Shown here one piece after another: positions 42,358 to 50,880 of a DNA stretch of 64,000 nt. Each line of letters opens with the position of its first letter. The first letter of the stretch is position 1. The stretch is from Clostridia bacterium (GTDB lineage Bacteria > Bacillota > Clostridia > Christensenellales > Aristaeellaceae), in NCBI GenBank assembly GCA_017541105.1, contig JAFXZS010000017.1, positions 1 to 64,000 of the forward strand, given 5' to 3'. The notes beneath the pieces are model-generated. The model ran no database searches, was not told where the DNA came from, and was given only the letters and a program-made list of their open reading frames with translations. The position numbers and the translations under genes were made by a program.

Positions 42358-43281
42358 ATGAAGCGCGTTTTTTCTGCACTCCTGGTTTTGTGTCTGCTCT
42401 GTATGAGCGCGATGCTGGGGAATTCCGCGAAAGCGGCGACCCCTACCTATAAGCTCATTATCTGGCTGAACGAGGATGGGAGCATTCTGGATCAGAGGAG
42501 CTATAATTATCCGGATCCGGAACCAAAAACAGACAAGGTACCGGTCAAAGCCCCGTCCTATACGTGTTATTACGTTTTTGCCAAATGGGATGACGGGGTC
42601 GTGTACCGGGATACAAAAGTTTACTCGCCGATCTTTACCGCGGTGAAGTATCCGGTGCGGCCGGTATATACACCGTGCGTGACCTACCCGGTACGGCCGG
42701 TATATACACCGTGCGTGACCTACCCAGTACAGCCGGTTCAGCCCTGCCGGCCGGTAACACCGGTACAGCCGGTGCAGCCCTGCCGGCCGGTAACACCGGT
42801 ACAGCCGGTGCAACCCTGCCGGCCAGCTAAGCCCTGCCAGCCGGTCCGTCCTGTCCATGTCACCGAGATTACCGTGGACGGTGCCGTTTACAAGCTGGAC
42901 GATCAGACCGGTACGGCAAAGCTGACGGAGCTGACATCCAAGCGCGACAGGAAAAGCCTGACGGTTCCGGCTACGGTGTCCGCCAACAGCCGGCAATACA
43001 AGGTGACCATGATTTGCCACGATGTCTGCGCGAACATGCAGAGCCTGAAGGAAGTTACGATCGGGAAATATGTTGAGACCATTGCCAAGAGAGCTTTCTG
43101 GCAGTGCCCGAAACTGAAGGTGATCAGTTTCCAGGGAAAGAAGCTGACCGAAATTGATGATAAAGCTTTCGAAGGGATCCATGAGAAGGCTAAAGCCACG
43201 GTTCCCAACGGCGTATACAGCTATTATAAAGAGATGCTGCTGGACGCCGGATTCCCGGAAACAGGGACTATCCAGAAGTAA
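42358..43281 (+). CDS. Secreted protein with Pro/Cys tandem repeats and LRR domain (307 aa)
   Basis: Surface protein. Signal peptide MKRVFSALLVLCLLCMSAM followed by a strand-rich segment (TYKLIIWLNEDGSILDQR). Residues about 98-163 are tandem repeats: YPVRPVYTPCVT twice, then QPCRPVTPVQPV in three copies, encoded by 36-bp DNA repeats. The rest is an LRR_5-like domain (KEVTIGKYVETIAKRAFWQ, KVISFQGKKLTEIDDKAF). The regularly spaced Cys could form disulfide or isopeptide-like staples; this is inference. GAGAGG precedes the ATG. Confidence 0.8.
   Translation: MKRVFSALLVLCLLCMSAMLGNSAKAATPTYKLIIWLNEDGSILDQRSYNYPDPEPKTDKVPVKAPSYTCYYVFAKWDDGVVYRDTKVYSPIFTAVKYPVRPVYTPCVTYPVRPVYTPCVTYPVQPVQPCRPVTPVQPVQPCRPVTPVQPVQPCRPAKPCQPVRPVHVTEITVDGAVYKLDDQTGTAKLTELTSKRDRKSLTVPATVSANSRQYKVTMICHDVCANMQSLKEVTIGKYVETIAKRAFWQCPKLKVISFQGKKLTEIDDKAFEGIHEKAKATVPNGVYSYYKEMLLDAGFPETGTIQK
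42649..42846 (+). repeat. 36-bp in-frame tandem repeats
   Basis: Two copies of a 36-bp unit (GGCCGGTATATACACCGTGC core) followed by about two and a half copies of a second 36-bp unit (CTGCCGGCCGGTAACACCGG core), all in frame inside the 307-aa gene. Confidence 0.85.
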
Positions 43282-43300
43282 AACGACCGAATCCGACAGA

Positions 43301-43330
43301 ACGGCCTCCTTCACAAAGGGGGCCGTATTT
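43301..43330 (+). terminator. Probable intrinsic terminator
   Basis: ACGGCC and GGCCGT arms at 43301-43326 with an inner CCTT/AAGG pairing; weak ATTT tail. Confidence 0.5.
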
Positions 43331-43412
43331 ATGCGCGCTTTCAATCCTTCCGGAATCCGGGCCCTCAGACGCGGCGCGGATGGCCGGGACAGCTGAACTT
43401 TCGGTTTTTCTA

Positions 43413-43441
43413 TTGACAAAGAAATGACCGGTACATACAAT
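43413..43441 (+). promoter_or_regulatory. Sigma-A promoter of the zinc-uptake operon
   Basis: TTGACA (43413-43418), 17-nt spacer, TACAAT (43436-43441), 51 bp before the 99-aa gene. A Zur site may lie nearby but I cannot identify one. Confidence 0.75.
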
Positions 43442-43491
43442 ATATTGCGTATTGGACGAATCAGGCAAACTGCCGGAAAGGGGGGACGGGT

Positions 43492-43791
43492 ATGCGGCGC
43501 CGCAAACGGATGATTGCCCTGCTGTTCTGCATCGGAATGGTACTGATGCTGTCCGCATCTTCCGTCCTCATCGTACAAGGCATGCGCCATACGTGCGCCG
43601 GGAAACGCTGCCGGACCTGTGTAAGGATCGCCGAGACCCTTGCGCTGCTGAGCAGTTTCGCGCTGCTGGGAGCGGCTCTTCGGGCGGCTCCGGGCAGGAT
43701 GGCCATGCATCGCACGGAATCCGTGTGTCCGGACGGGGACGATGCAGCATGCTGTACGCTGGTGGGCTGGAAGATCCGGCTGAATAATTAA
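43492..43791 (+). CDS. Small Cys-containing membrane protein in the zinc operon (99 aa)
   Basis: Not recognised. ATG at 43492 follows GGGGGG. An N-terminal helix (RMIALLFCIGMVLMLSASSV) is followed by MRHTCAGKRCRTCVRIAE, where Cys-x4-Cys-x2-Cys plus a His could bind metal on the outside, a second helix (TLALLSSFALLGAALRAAPG) and a tail with CPDGDDAACC. Being first in the operon with ZnuABC, a role in zinc binding or delivery is suggested, but this is context only. The 43492-43938 spacing to znuA is longer than elsewhere in the operon. Confidence 0.7.
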   Translation: MRRRKRMIALLFCIGMVLMLSASSVLIVQGMRHTCAGKRCRTCVRIAETLALLSSFALLGAALRAAPGRMAMHRTESVCPDGDDAACCTLVGWKIRLNN

Positions 43792-43937
43792 CGGTTTTCA
43801 GGAAGACAAGGTTTTTCGTGCGACGAGCCAGGCTTTGCTGTTTTTGTGCAGCGGCTGTTTCTTTGCGCCGACGGAACGCCTTGTGTTTTTTGTATCCAAA
43901 AACCGTAAAAAAGATTATGAAGCCGGAGGGAAATCCT

Positions 43938-44894
43938 ATGAAAAAAATGACGAGTGTTCTGCTGGCTGCGCTGCTGGCAGCTGTTTTGATGCTGCCCGGC
44001 GCCGCCGCGGCGGAGGAGAAGGAACTCCTGATTGTGACCACGATCTTCCCGGTATATGACTGGGTGCGCGAAGTGGCCGGAACGAACGTGAAAGCGGAAA
44101 TTGTCCAGCTGCTGGACAACGGTGTGGACCTTCATTCCTACCAGCCTACCGCGGAGGATATCCGCAGAGTAACGGAAGCCGATCTATTCATCTATGTGGG
44201 CGGAGAGAGCGATGAATGGGTGGAGGCTGTCGCGGATACAGTGGCCGGTCCTGATTGGAACGCGCTGAACCTGATGGAAACCCTGGGGGACGCGGTCAAG
44301 GCGGAAGAAGCCCTGGAAGGCATGGAAGCCGAAACCCATGAAGAAGAAGGCGAAGAGGAAGCGGACGAGCATATCTGGCTGAGCCTGCGGAACGCGAAAA
44401 TACTGACATGTGCCATTGCGGAAGCACTGGCAGAGACGGATCCCGCACACGCGGAAGCTTTCCGGAAAAATGCGGAAGGCTACGGCACAAAGCTGGACGA
44501 ACTGGACGGCGCCTATACGGAGGCCGTGAACCAGGCCGGCGGGAAGACACTGCTGTTCTGCGACCGCTATCCATTCCGTTACCTGGCGGACGACTACGGC
44601 CTGACCTGTTATGCTGCCTTCAGCGGCTGCAGCGCGGAAAGCGAAGCGAGCTTCCAGACGATTATCTTCCTGGCACAGAAGCTGGATGAACTCGACCTGA
44701 GCTCCGTAATCACCCTCGAGAACTCCCGGGCGAAGATCGCGGACACGGTCATCAATACTTCAAAGGCGGGAAACCAGAAGATTCTGACGATGGATTCCAT
44801 GCAGGGAACGACCAGCAGGGACGCCGCGGCCGGAGCCACCTACCTGAATATCATGGAGAAGAACCTGGAAGTGCTCCGTGAGGCGCTGAACTGA
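43938..44894 (+). CDS. znuA: Zinc ABC transporter substrate-binding protein
   Basis: Captures zinc outside the cell for import. Signal peptide MKKMTSVLLAALLAAVLMLPG, then the cluster A-I lipoprotein/binding-protein fold. Metal ligands seen: His66 (DLHSYQPTAEDI), His145 after an acidic His/Glu-rich loop (EAETHEEEGEEEADEHIWL), and Glu/Asp near 261. Where classical ZnuA has a third His, the sequence reads FCDRYPFRYLADDYGL with Asp209; this Asp form is the rule in a clostridial subgroup. I start at ATG 43938 (318 aa) with GGAGGG upstream. 39 bp before znuC. Confidence 0.87.
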   Translation: MKKMTSVLLAALLAAVLMLPGAAAAEEKELLIVTTIFPVYDWVREVAGTNVKAEIVQLLDNGVDLHSYQPTAEDIRRVTEADLFIYVGGESDEWVEAVADTVAGPDWNALNLMETLGDAVKAEEALEGMEAETHEEEGEEEADEHIWLSLRNAKILTCAIAEALAETDPAHAEAFRKNAEGYGTKLDELDGAYTEAVNQAGGKTLLFCDRYPFRYLADDYGLTCYAAFSGCSAESEASFQTIIFLAQKLDELDLSSVITLENSRAKIADTVINTSKAGNQKILTMDSMQGTTSRDAAAGATYLNIMEKNLEVLREALN

Positions 44895-44933
44895 GCGTGA
44901 ACCGAAAAACCGGAAAGGACAGGAAGAAGAGAT

Positions 44934-45647
44934 ATGTCGCAGCTGATCTGTAAGGATCTGTCCCTCGGCTACGAGGGAAACGCGGTGCTGTCCGGGCTCA
45001 GCTTCACCGTCGACGCGGGGGATTACCTGTGTATCGTAGGGGAGAACGGATCCGGGAAGAGCACTCTTATGAAAACGATCCTGGGGCTGCAGAAGGCCCT
45101 GGGAGGCACAATCGAATGGGGAGACGGCCTGAAGGAAAACGAGATCGGCTATCTTCCCCAGCAAACCCTGGTGCAGCGTGATTTTCCGGCCACGGTATGG
45201 GAAATCGTGCTTTCCGGGTGCCAGAGCCATACCGGAAGGCGGCCCTGGTACAGCCGGGAGGAGAAGGAACTGGCCCGGCAGAACATGGCCAGAATGGGCA
45301 TCACGGAATTTACAGGGAGATGTTACCGGCAGCTGTCCGGCGGCCAGCAGCAGCGCGTGCTGCTGGCCCGGGCGCTGTGCGCCACGCGGAAAATCCTGCT
45401 GCTGGACGAACCGGTATCCGGCCTGGATCCCAAAGTCACGGCGGAAATGTACGCGCTGATTGAATCCCTGAACCGGGAAGGCATTACGATTATCATGGTT
45501 TCCCACGACCTGAATGCCGCGCTGCAGTACGCGTCCCGGGTGCTGCATGTGGGCCGGGAGATCTTCTTCGGCAGCGTGGAGGATTACAGGAGCAGCGCGT
45601 TTGCACGCCGCTTCCTGGTGCCGGAAGGAGGGGAAGAGCATGCTTGA
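44934..45647 (+). CDS. znuC: Zinc ABC transporter ATP-binding protein
   Basis: Energises zinc import. Walker A VGENGSGKSTLM near residue 40, Q-loop YLPQQTLVQ, signature LSGGQQQRVLLARAL near 135, Walker B KILLLDEPVSGLDP near 155, H-loop MVSHDLNAA. 237 aa, normal. Overlaps znuB by 8 bp. Confidence 0.92.
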   Translation: MSQLICKDLSLGYEGNAVLSGLSFTVDAGDYLCIVGENGSGKSTLMKTILGLQKALGGTIEWGDGLKENEIGYLPQQTLVQRDFPATVWEIVLSGCQSHTGRRPWYSREEKELARQNMARMGITEFTGRCYRQLSGGQQQRVLLARALCATRKILLLDEPVSGLDPKVTAEMYALIESLNREGITIIMVSHDLNAALQYASRVLHVGREIFFGSVEDYRSSAFARRFLVPEGGEEHA

Positions 45648-46482
45648 GACCCTGAAAATGTATCTGCAACTCTTCTATGTGCAGAATGCGCTGATCGTCG
45701 GCGTGCTGATCGCCCTGTGCTCCTCCCTGCTGGGGGTGACGCTGGTGCTGAAGCGCTTCTCGTTCATCGGCGACGGGCTGTCCCACGTGGCTTTCGGCGC
45801 GATGGCGATCGCCGGCGTGCTGCACCTGAATAACGATATGCTCTTCGTCCTGCCCTTTACCGTGCTGACTGCGGTGCTGCTGCTGCGGGGCGGGCGGAAT
45901 GCCAGGGTGCAGGGGGACGCGGCTATCGCCATGATTTCGGTCGGCGCGCTGGCAATAGGCTACCTCCTGCGATCCCTGTTTCCTACTTCGTCCAACGTGT
46001 CCGGGGATGTCTGCACATCGCTGTTCGGCTCTATGTCGATCCTGACGCTTTCGCAGACGGAGGTATGGCTGTGCACCGTGCTGTCCATTCTGACGGTGGT
46101 GATTTTCCTGTTCTTCTATAACAAGATTTTCGCCGTTACCTTTGACGAGGATTTTGCCCGGGCATCCGGTACAAAGGCGGAAACCTACAACCTGCTGATT
46201 GCCATCATGATCGCGGTGATTATCGTGCTGGCGATGAACCTGGTCGGCTCCCTGCTGATTTCCGCGCTGATCATCTTTCCGGCCATGAGTGCCATGCAGG
46301 TGTTCCGGAGCTTCAAGGGCGTAACGATCTGCTCCGCGGTCCTGTCCGTCAGCTGTGCCCTGACAGGGATGCTGATTTCGATCCTGGGAAGTACACCGGT
46401 GGGTTCCACCATTGTGGCGGTGGATATCGCGGTGTTTCTGATTTTTGTATTGATCGCCCGCCTGGGCAGAAAGGGAAGATGA
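45640..46482 (+). CDS. znuB: Zinc ABC transporter permease
   Basis: Membrane channel of the zinc importer, ABC-3 family. I start at ATG 45640 (MLETLKMYLQLFYVQN, 280 aa), which has GGAGGGG upstream inside the end of znuC; the frame is open further back in znuC. About eight helices, with family motifs LVLKRFSFIGDGLSHVAFGA near 30-50 and ASGTKAETYNLLIA and LVGSLLISALIIFPAMSA near 190-225. Overlaps the next gene by 4 bp (ATGA). Confidence 0.92.
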   Translation: MLETLKMYLQLFYVQNALIVGVLIALCSSLLGVTLVLKRFSFIGDGLSHVAFGAMAIAGVLHLNNDMLFVLPFTVLTAVLLLRGGRNARVQGDAAIAMISVGALAIGYLLRSLFPTSSNVSGDVCTSLFGSMSILTLSQTEVWLCTVLSILTVVIFLFFYNKIFAVTFDEDFARASGTKAETYNLLIAIMIAVIIVLAMNLVGSLLISALIIFPAMSAMQVFRSFKGVTICSAVLSVSCALTGMLISILGSTPVGSTIVAVDIAVFLIFVLIARLGRKGR

Positions 46483-47210
46483 AGATGAAAAAGGCCGCAT
46501 TGGTATTCATACTGCTTTTCATACTGATTTTGGTGACTTCCTGCGGAGGAGAAAGCAACAATGCCCAAAAGGGGGCGAATAAGATGGACAAGCTCCCCGT
46601 GGTGCTGGACCAGGCGGAATACATTCTGTTCCAGAACATTTTTTATAATGAACAGGGAAGCCAGTATGCGGGAAAGTCTGTTACAAAGAACGGTATTTTC
46701 GGCAGACTGGTGGATGCGTACGACGGCCGGGTACGGTATTATGTCTGGGGCTATCTGGACAACACGAAGTGCTGCGACTGGCAGTGGGAGTTTGATCCCG
46801 CGGACAAGGACCAGCTGCCTCCGCCCGGCTCTTTGATCCAGGTTAAAGGAACCTTTGTCCAGGACAACAACGCGATGGATGACTACTGGATTGCCGGCGC
46901 GACGGTGACAACGGAAACGGAGTATACCGGCCCGCAGCCGGACGTGAATATGAGCGCCATGAGCGATACGCTGGAACTGGTACAGATCTACAGCATCATC
47001 ATGTTCCCGGACGCGTTTGAGGGGAAGTCATTCTCCGCTTACGGACGGGTCCGCTCCGGCGAAATCCTGGAGGATCCGTATTATGACGGTTCCTGGACGA
47101 TCGGATACAGCGTGGATCAGGAGATTCCGGCCTTTGGGACCATTGTGACGCTGGACGGCAATATCAAAAACGGAACGCTGGCGGCAGCGTCCATTGCAAA
47201 CAGGGATTAA
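46479..47210 (+). CDS. Lipoprotein of the zinc operon
   Basis: Exported lipoprotein with lipobox LVTSC at residues 18-22 (MKMKKAALVFILLFILILVTSCGGES). The mature 220 aa has two related halves, SVTKNGIFGRLVDAYDGRVR and KSFSAYGRVRSGEILEDP, each with strands like an OB-fold module (GSLIQVKGTFVQDNNAMDDY; GTIVTLDGNIKNGTL). Such OB-like lipoproteins are regular companions of clostridial zinc ABC operons; function is unknown. Translationally coupled to znuB. Confidence 0.78.
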   Translation: MKMKKAALVFILLFILILVTSCGGESNNAQKGANKMDKLPVVLDQAEYILFQNIFYNEQGSQYAGKSVTKNGIFGRLVDAYDGRVRYYVWGYLDNTKCCDWQWEFDPADKDQLPPPGSLIQVKGTFVQDNNAMDDYWIAGATVTTETEYTGPQPDVNMSAMSDTLELVQIYSIIMFPDAFEGKSFSAYGRVRSGEILEDPYYDGSWTIGYSVDQEIPAFGTIVTLDGNIKNGTLAAASIANRD

Positions 47211-47227
47211 GGGAAGAGCACACGATG

Positions 47228-47261
47228 AAGCGCGGAGTCCGCATGGACTCCGCGCTTTTAT
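47228..47261. terminator. Terminator between the zinc operon and the GPH symporter gene
   Basis: AAGCGCGGAGTCC (47228-47240), loop GCAT, exact 13-bp complement (47245-47257), TTTT; usable in both directions. Confidence 0.85.
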
Positions 47262-47287
47262 CTGCGCCGCTTTCAGGGATCATCCGG

Positions 47288-48682
47288 TTATTGCTTTTCC
47301 CGGCGGGATTTCAGCTGTTCATGGAGTTCAGCGGAATAAGCGTCCGTCAGCCGGAATTTCTTCTTAAAGAAAAGCAGGGCAATCAGCAGGCCGGCCATGG
47401 GAAGCACGGTCATCAGCAGGCGCAGGCCGGTCAGCGTGGAAGCGCTCTGGACAGCGGCGGCGGCTTCCTCATCCGTGTTGCCGACAAGACCGATCAGATC
47501 CAGCCCGATGCCGGTCAGGAACACCGCCACGCCGCTGGCCGCCTTGACCACAAAGGTCTGCATGGAGAAGATCACGCTTTCCTCCCGGCGGCCGGATTTG
47601 ATTTCGCCGTAATCCACCGATCCGGACAGGAATACGGTTGTCAGCACACTCAGCACGCCGTTTGCCGCGAAAACAGTCACACCGGGCACCAGCAGCACGT
47701 ACAGGTTGTGGGTGAAGCCGGTCAGACACATGGCAAGCAGCATGAGATATCCGGCCACAGCCATCCCGATGGCGATCAGAAAAATCTTTTCATTATGGAT
47801 TCTTTTCTTTCGCAGGAGCGGGTAGAAAATCATCATCCCCAGAATCTGGAACGCGCCGCCTGCTGTCGCGAACAGGGTATAATCGCCCTTCCATCCGGCA
47901 CCGCCGAAGTCATACTTGAAGAAGTATATGACAAAATTACTGGTCAGGTAGAGGGCCATGTTGATCAGCACAATGGTACCGACAACGGTCAGCGCCTGGT
48001 CGTTGGCGAAAAGGGCCCGGAACATCTCCTTTACGCTGGAAACCTGCATCCGGCTGCCGGCATCGTTCTCTTTGATAAACAGGCAGCAGACGACTTCTGT
48101 CACCACGAAGATCACGGCAACGCCCAGGGCTACGTAACGGAATCCGGTCACATCGCTGCCGTTGCCGAACATCCCCACGGCCATCATGGTGAACATGGAG
48201 ATCAGCGCGGAGCCGACCCCTGCGCAGGTTCTCCCGATCACGGAAAGGTTCTCCCGGTCCTTCGGCGTATCTGTCACCGCGGGGATCATGGACCAATACG
48301 GGATATCCATCATCGTGTAGGTGACACCCCAGAGAATATACACGACAGAGAAATAAACCATCAGCGTGGGCTGCGGGCTGCCGGCGGGGGCGGCAAACAA
48401 CGCGTACAGGACGGCCGCATTCAGCACCGAGCCGGTGAAAAGCCAGGGACGGAAACGGCCCCAGCGGGTCTTTGTCCGGGCGACGAGCACGCCCATGAAG
48501 GGATCGTTCAGCGCGTCAAAAACCCGGGCGATCATCAGGATCAGCCCCACGAAAGTGGCGCTGAGGCCCAGGGTGTCCTGGTAATAGAACATTACATAGC
48601 TGGCGCTCAGGGCATAAACCATATCCTTCCCGACAGCGCCGAGACCATACGCGATTTTTTGCTTCACAGAGAGCTGCTGCAT
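47288..48682 (-). CDS. GPH-family sugar:cation symporter
   Basis: Glycoside-pentoside-hexuronide:cation symporter importing a sugar or glycoside with Na+ or H+. 464 aa, twelve helices. Family features: VGKDMVYALSASYVMFYYQD, IARVFDALNDPFMGVLVARTKTRWGRFRPW (near 60-85, quoted here by its ends), VTYTMMDIPYWSMIPAVT, DKENL-like DRENLSVIGRTCAG. I choose the ATG at 48682 (MQQLSVKQK) with GGAGG upstream instead of the ORF start at 48766. It is divergent from the GH13 gene and probably delivers its substrate. Confidence 0.87.
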   Translation of the reverse strand: MQQLSVKQKIAYGLGAVGKDMVYALSASYVMFYYQDTLGLSATFVGLILMIARVFDALNDPFMGVLVARTKTRWGRFRPWLFTGSVLNAAVLYALFAAPAGSPQPTLMVYFSVVYILWGVTYTMMDIPYWSMIPAVTDTPKDRENLSVIGRTCAGVGSALISMFTMMAVGMFGNGSDVTGFRYVALGVAVIFVVTEVVCCLFIKENDAGSRMQVSSVKEMFRALFANDQALTVVGTIVLINMALYLTSNFVIYFFKYDFGGAGWKGDYTLFATAGGAFQILGMMIFYPLLRKKRIHNEKIFLIAIGMAVAGYLMLLAMCLTGFTHNLYVLLVPGVTVFAANGVLSVLTTVFLSGSVDYGEIKSGRREESVIFSMQTFVVKAASGVAVFLTGIGLDLIGLVGNTDEEAAAAVQSASTLTGLRLLMTVLPMAGLLIALLFFKKKFRLTDAYSAELHEQLKSRREKQ

Positions 48683-48721
48683 CTGATCTGTCCTCCGGTT
48701 TGTTTTCCATTTGTTTACAAT

Positions 48722-48751
48722 ATTATTCCATACGGATCCGGAATCTGTCAA
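48722..48751 (-). promoter_or_regulatory. Sigma-A promoter of the GPH symporter
   Basis: Minus strand TTGACA (48751-48746), 18-nt spacer containing the palindrome CGGATCCG, AATAAT (48727-48722). Confidence 0.65.
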
Positions 48752-48786
48752 TAAAGAAAAGTACAAATCCGGCGGCCAGGAAATGT

Positions 48787-48815
48787 TTGAAATGTCCGCG
48801 GGAAGATGGTATAAT
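48787..48815 (+). promoter_or_regulatory. Sigma-A promoter of the GH13 gene
   Basis: TTGAAA (48787-48792), 17-nt spacer, perfect TATAAT (48810-48815). Confidence 0.8.
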
Positions 48816-48880
48816 CAAAAAAAGGACAGCTGATCAATCAACATGCATATGATAAAAAATCACAGGAGGATCCGCAACAG

Positions 48881-50734
48881 ATGAATGATCATTGGGAAAC
48901 GGAATTTGCCGTCCGCTTCCGCAGGCACGAAGATGAGCTGCAATGGCTGTATTGCGAGCTCTATCACAACGACCGGCAGGCCTATGACTATTTCACAGAC
49001 ATGATGTACCGGTGCTGGAAAGAGCGTCCGGAATCCCTGCGGATCATGGACCGCGCGCGGGAGGCCGATCCGGGCTGGTACAAAGGTCATGAGCTGACGG
49101 GCATGCTGATGTATGTGAACGCCTTTGCGGGGACGCTGAAAGGCGTGCGGGAAAAGCTGGATTATATTTCCGAATGCGGGGTGAACTATCTCCATCTGAT
49201 GCCCCTGCTGGAAAGCCCGAAGGACCGCAGCGACGGGGGGTATGCCGTCAGCGATTTCCGGAAGGTGCAGCCCGAGCTCGGCACGATGGAGGATCTGCAG
49301 GCGCTCGCGGAAGACTGCCATGCCCGCGGGATTGCCGTGTGCCTGGATTTTGTGATGAATCATACGAGCGAGGATCATGAATGGGCCCGCAGGGCCAAGG
49401 CGGGCGAGAAGGAATACCAGGACAGGTATTTCTTCTATGACAGCTGGGAGATTCCCAACGCCTATGAGCAGACGGTGCCCCAGGTGTTCCCGACAACCGC
49501 GCCGGGCAACTTCTCCCGGTGCCCGGAAGCCGGAAAGGTGGTCATGACGACCTTCTATCCCTATCAGTGGGACCTGAACTACATGAATCCCGTTGTGCTC
49601 AATGACATGACCGACAACATGCTGAACCTGTGCAACCACGGGGTGGATATCATCCGGCTGGACGCGGTGCCGTATATCTGGAAGGCACTGGGAACCTCCT
49701 GCCGGAACCTTCCCCAGGTTCACTCGCTGATCCGGATCATGCGCATGGTGTGCGAGATTGTCTGCCCGGGGACGCTGCTGCTGGGCGAGGTGGTGATGGA
49801 ACCCAGCAAGGTGGTGCCGTATTTCGGCACCGTGGAAAAACCGGAGTGCCACCTGCTCTACAATGTCACAACAATGGCGACGCTGTGGCACACGGTGGCG
49901 ACAAAGGATACGCGGCTGCTGGCGCATCAGATGGGCCAGGTTTTCACCCTGCCGCATGAGTATACCTTCCTGAATTATCTGCGCTGCCACGATGATATCG
50001 GCTGGGGGCTGGATTATGGCTTCCTGCGGCAGTTCTGCCAGGAAGAGGTGCCGCATAAGCGCTTCCTGAACGATTACCTGACCGGGAAATGGCCGGGCAG
50101 CCCTGCAAGAGGGGAACTGTACAACGATGACCCGCGGCTTGGGGATGCCCGGCTTTGCGGGACTACCGCCTCCCTGTGCGGCGTGGAAGCCGCGCTGGAA
50201 AGCGGAGATAAAAAAGCGCTGGAGAAGGCACTGCGGCTGGACCGGATGCTGCACGCCTTCATGTTCACGCTCAGCGGAATCCCCGTGCTGTACAGCGGCG
50301 ACGAGATTGCCCAGCAAAACGACAACACATACCGTGACGATCCTGTCCGGCAGGGAGACAGCCGGTACCTGCACCGCGGCGCCATGGACTGGAAAAAAGC
50401 GGAGAAGCGGGGAAAGAAAACGACACCGGAAGGAAAAATGTTCGCGGCGATCCGCGAACTGGAAACAATCCGCGGGGAACATCCCGTTTTTGATTCGGAA
50501 GCGGACGCCTGGCTGCTGTACACGGGAAATATCCACGTCCTGGGTATCGGCCGGTATTACCAGGGCGAGAAGCTGCTGGCGCTGTTCAACTTTTCCGGCG
50601 AACCGCAGAAAGCCTGGCTGCGGGAAGGGGAAGCATATACCGATCTGATCAGCGGAAAGGAAAGAGACGTGTCCGAGATCCGGATGGAGGCAGGAGATTT
50701 CTGCTGGCTGCTGCACCGGTTCCAGGATCCGTGA
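48881..50734 (+). CDS. GH13 alpha-glucanotransferase, amylosucrase-like (GH13_4)
   Basis: Alpha-amylase superfamily enzyme acting on sucrose or short alpha-glucans. 617 aa. The N-terminal helical domain and the linker YVNAFAGTLKGVREKLDYIS, LHLMPLLESPKDRSDGGYAV are as in amylosucrases. Catalytic residues read as Asp261 (DIIRLDAVPY, nucleophile), Glu303 (LLLGEVVM, acid/base) and Asp371 (CHDDIGW). Sequence GRYYQGEKLLALFNFSG belongs to the C-terminal sheet domain. No signal peptide, so intracellular, in keeping with the divergent GPH importer. It could be a sucrose hydrolase/phosphorylase-type relative; substrate needs assay. GGAGG before ATG. Confidence 0.85.
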   Translation: MNDHWETEFAVRFRRHEDELQWLYCELYHNDRQAYDYFTDMMYRCWKERPESLRIMDRAREADPGWYKGHELTGMLMYVNAFAGTLKGVREKLDYISECGVNYLHLMPLLESPKDRSDGGYAVSDFRKVQPELGTMEDLQALAEDCHARGIAVCLDFVMNHTSEDHEWARRAKAGEKEYQDRYFFYDSWEIPNAYEQTVPQVFPTTAPGNFSRCPEAGKVVMTTFYPYQWDLNYMNPVVLNDMTDNMLNLCNHGVDIIRLDAVPYIWKALGTSCRNLPQVHSLIRIMRMVCEIVCPGTLLLGEVVMEPSKVVPYFGTVEKPECHLLYNVTTMATLWHTVATKDTRLLAHQMGQVFTLPHEYTFLNYLRCHDDIGWGLDYGFLRQFCQEEVPHKRFLNDYLTGKWPGSPARGELYNDDPRLGDARLCGTTASLCGVEAALESGDKKALEKALRLDRMLHAFMFTLSGIPVLYSGDEIAQQNDNTYRDDPVRQGDSRYLHRGAMDWKKAEKRGKKTTPEGKMFAAIRELETIRGEHPVFDSEADAWLLYTGNIHVLGIGRYYQGEKLLALFNFSGEPQKAWLREGEAYTDLISGKERDVSEIRMEAGDFCWLLHRFQDP

Positions 50735-50781
50735 CGGGACCGTGAATCCGGCTGGATTTGAAAGGATCTTTCTTTGCGAAA

Positions 50782-50825
50782 AAACATTTTAAATGTTTGA
50801 CAAAAATGTGATAATATGTTAACAT
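50782..50825 (+). promoter_or_regulatory. Promoter with two overlapping palindromes before the zinc-ribbon gene
   Basis: TTGACA (50797-50802), 17-nt spacer, TAACAT (50820-50825). AAACATTT-T-AAATGTTT (50782-50798) overlaps the -35 and ATGTTAACAT (50816-50825) overlaps the -10, both perfect palindromes, with AACATAAATGTAACAT just after. The arrangement suggests a repressor or autoregulation by the LysR gene downstream. Confidence 0.6.
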
Positions 50826-50880
50826 AAATGTAACATATTAAAACGGAGACCCATTTTTACGGAAAAGGGGAATGATACAA

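Noticed and set aside
42649..42846. Possible CRISPR array from repeated 36-bp blocks
   Set aside because: Repeats are head-to-tail without spacers and in frame in a surface-protein gene; no cas genes anywhere.
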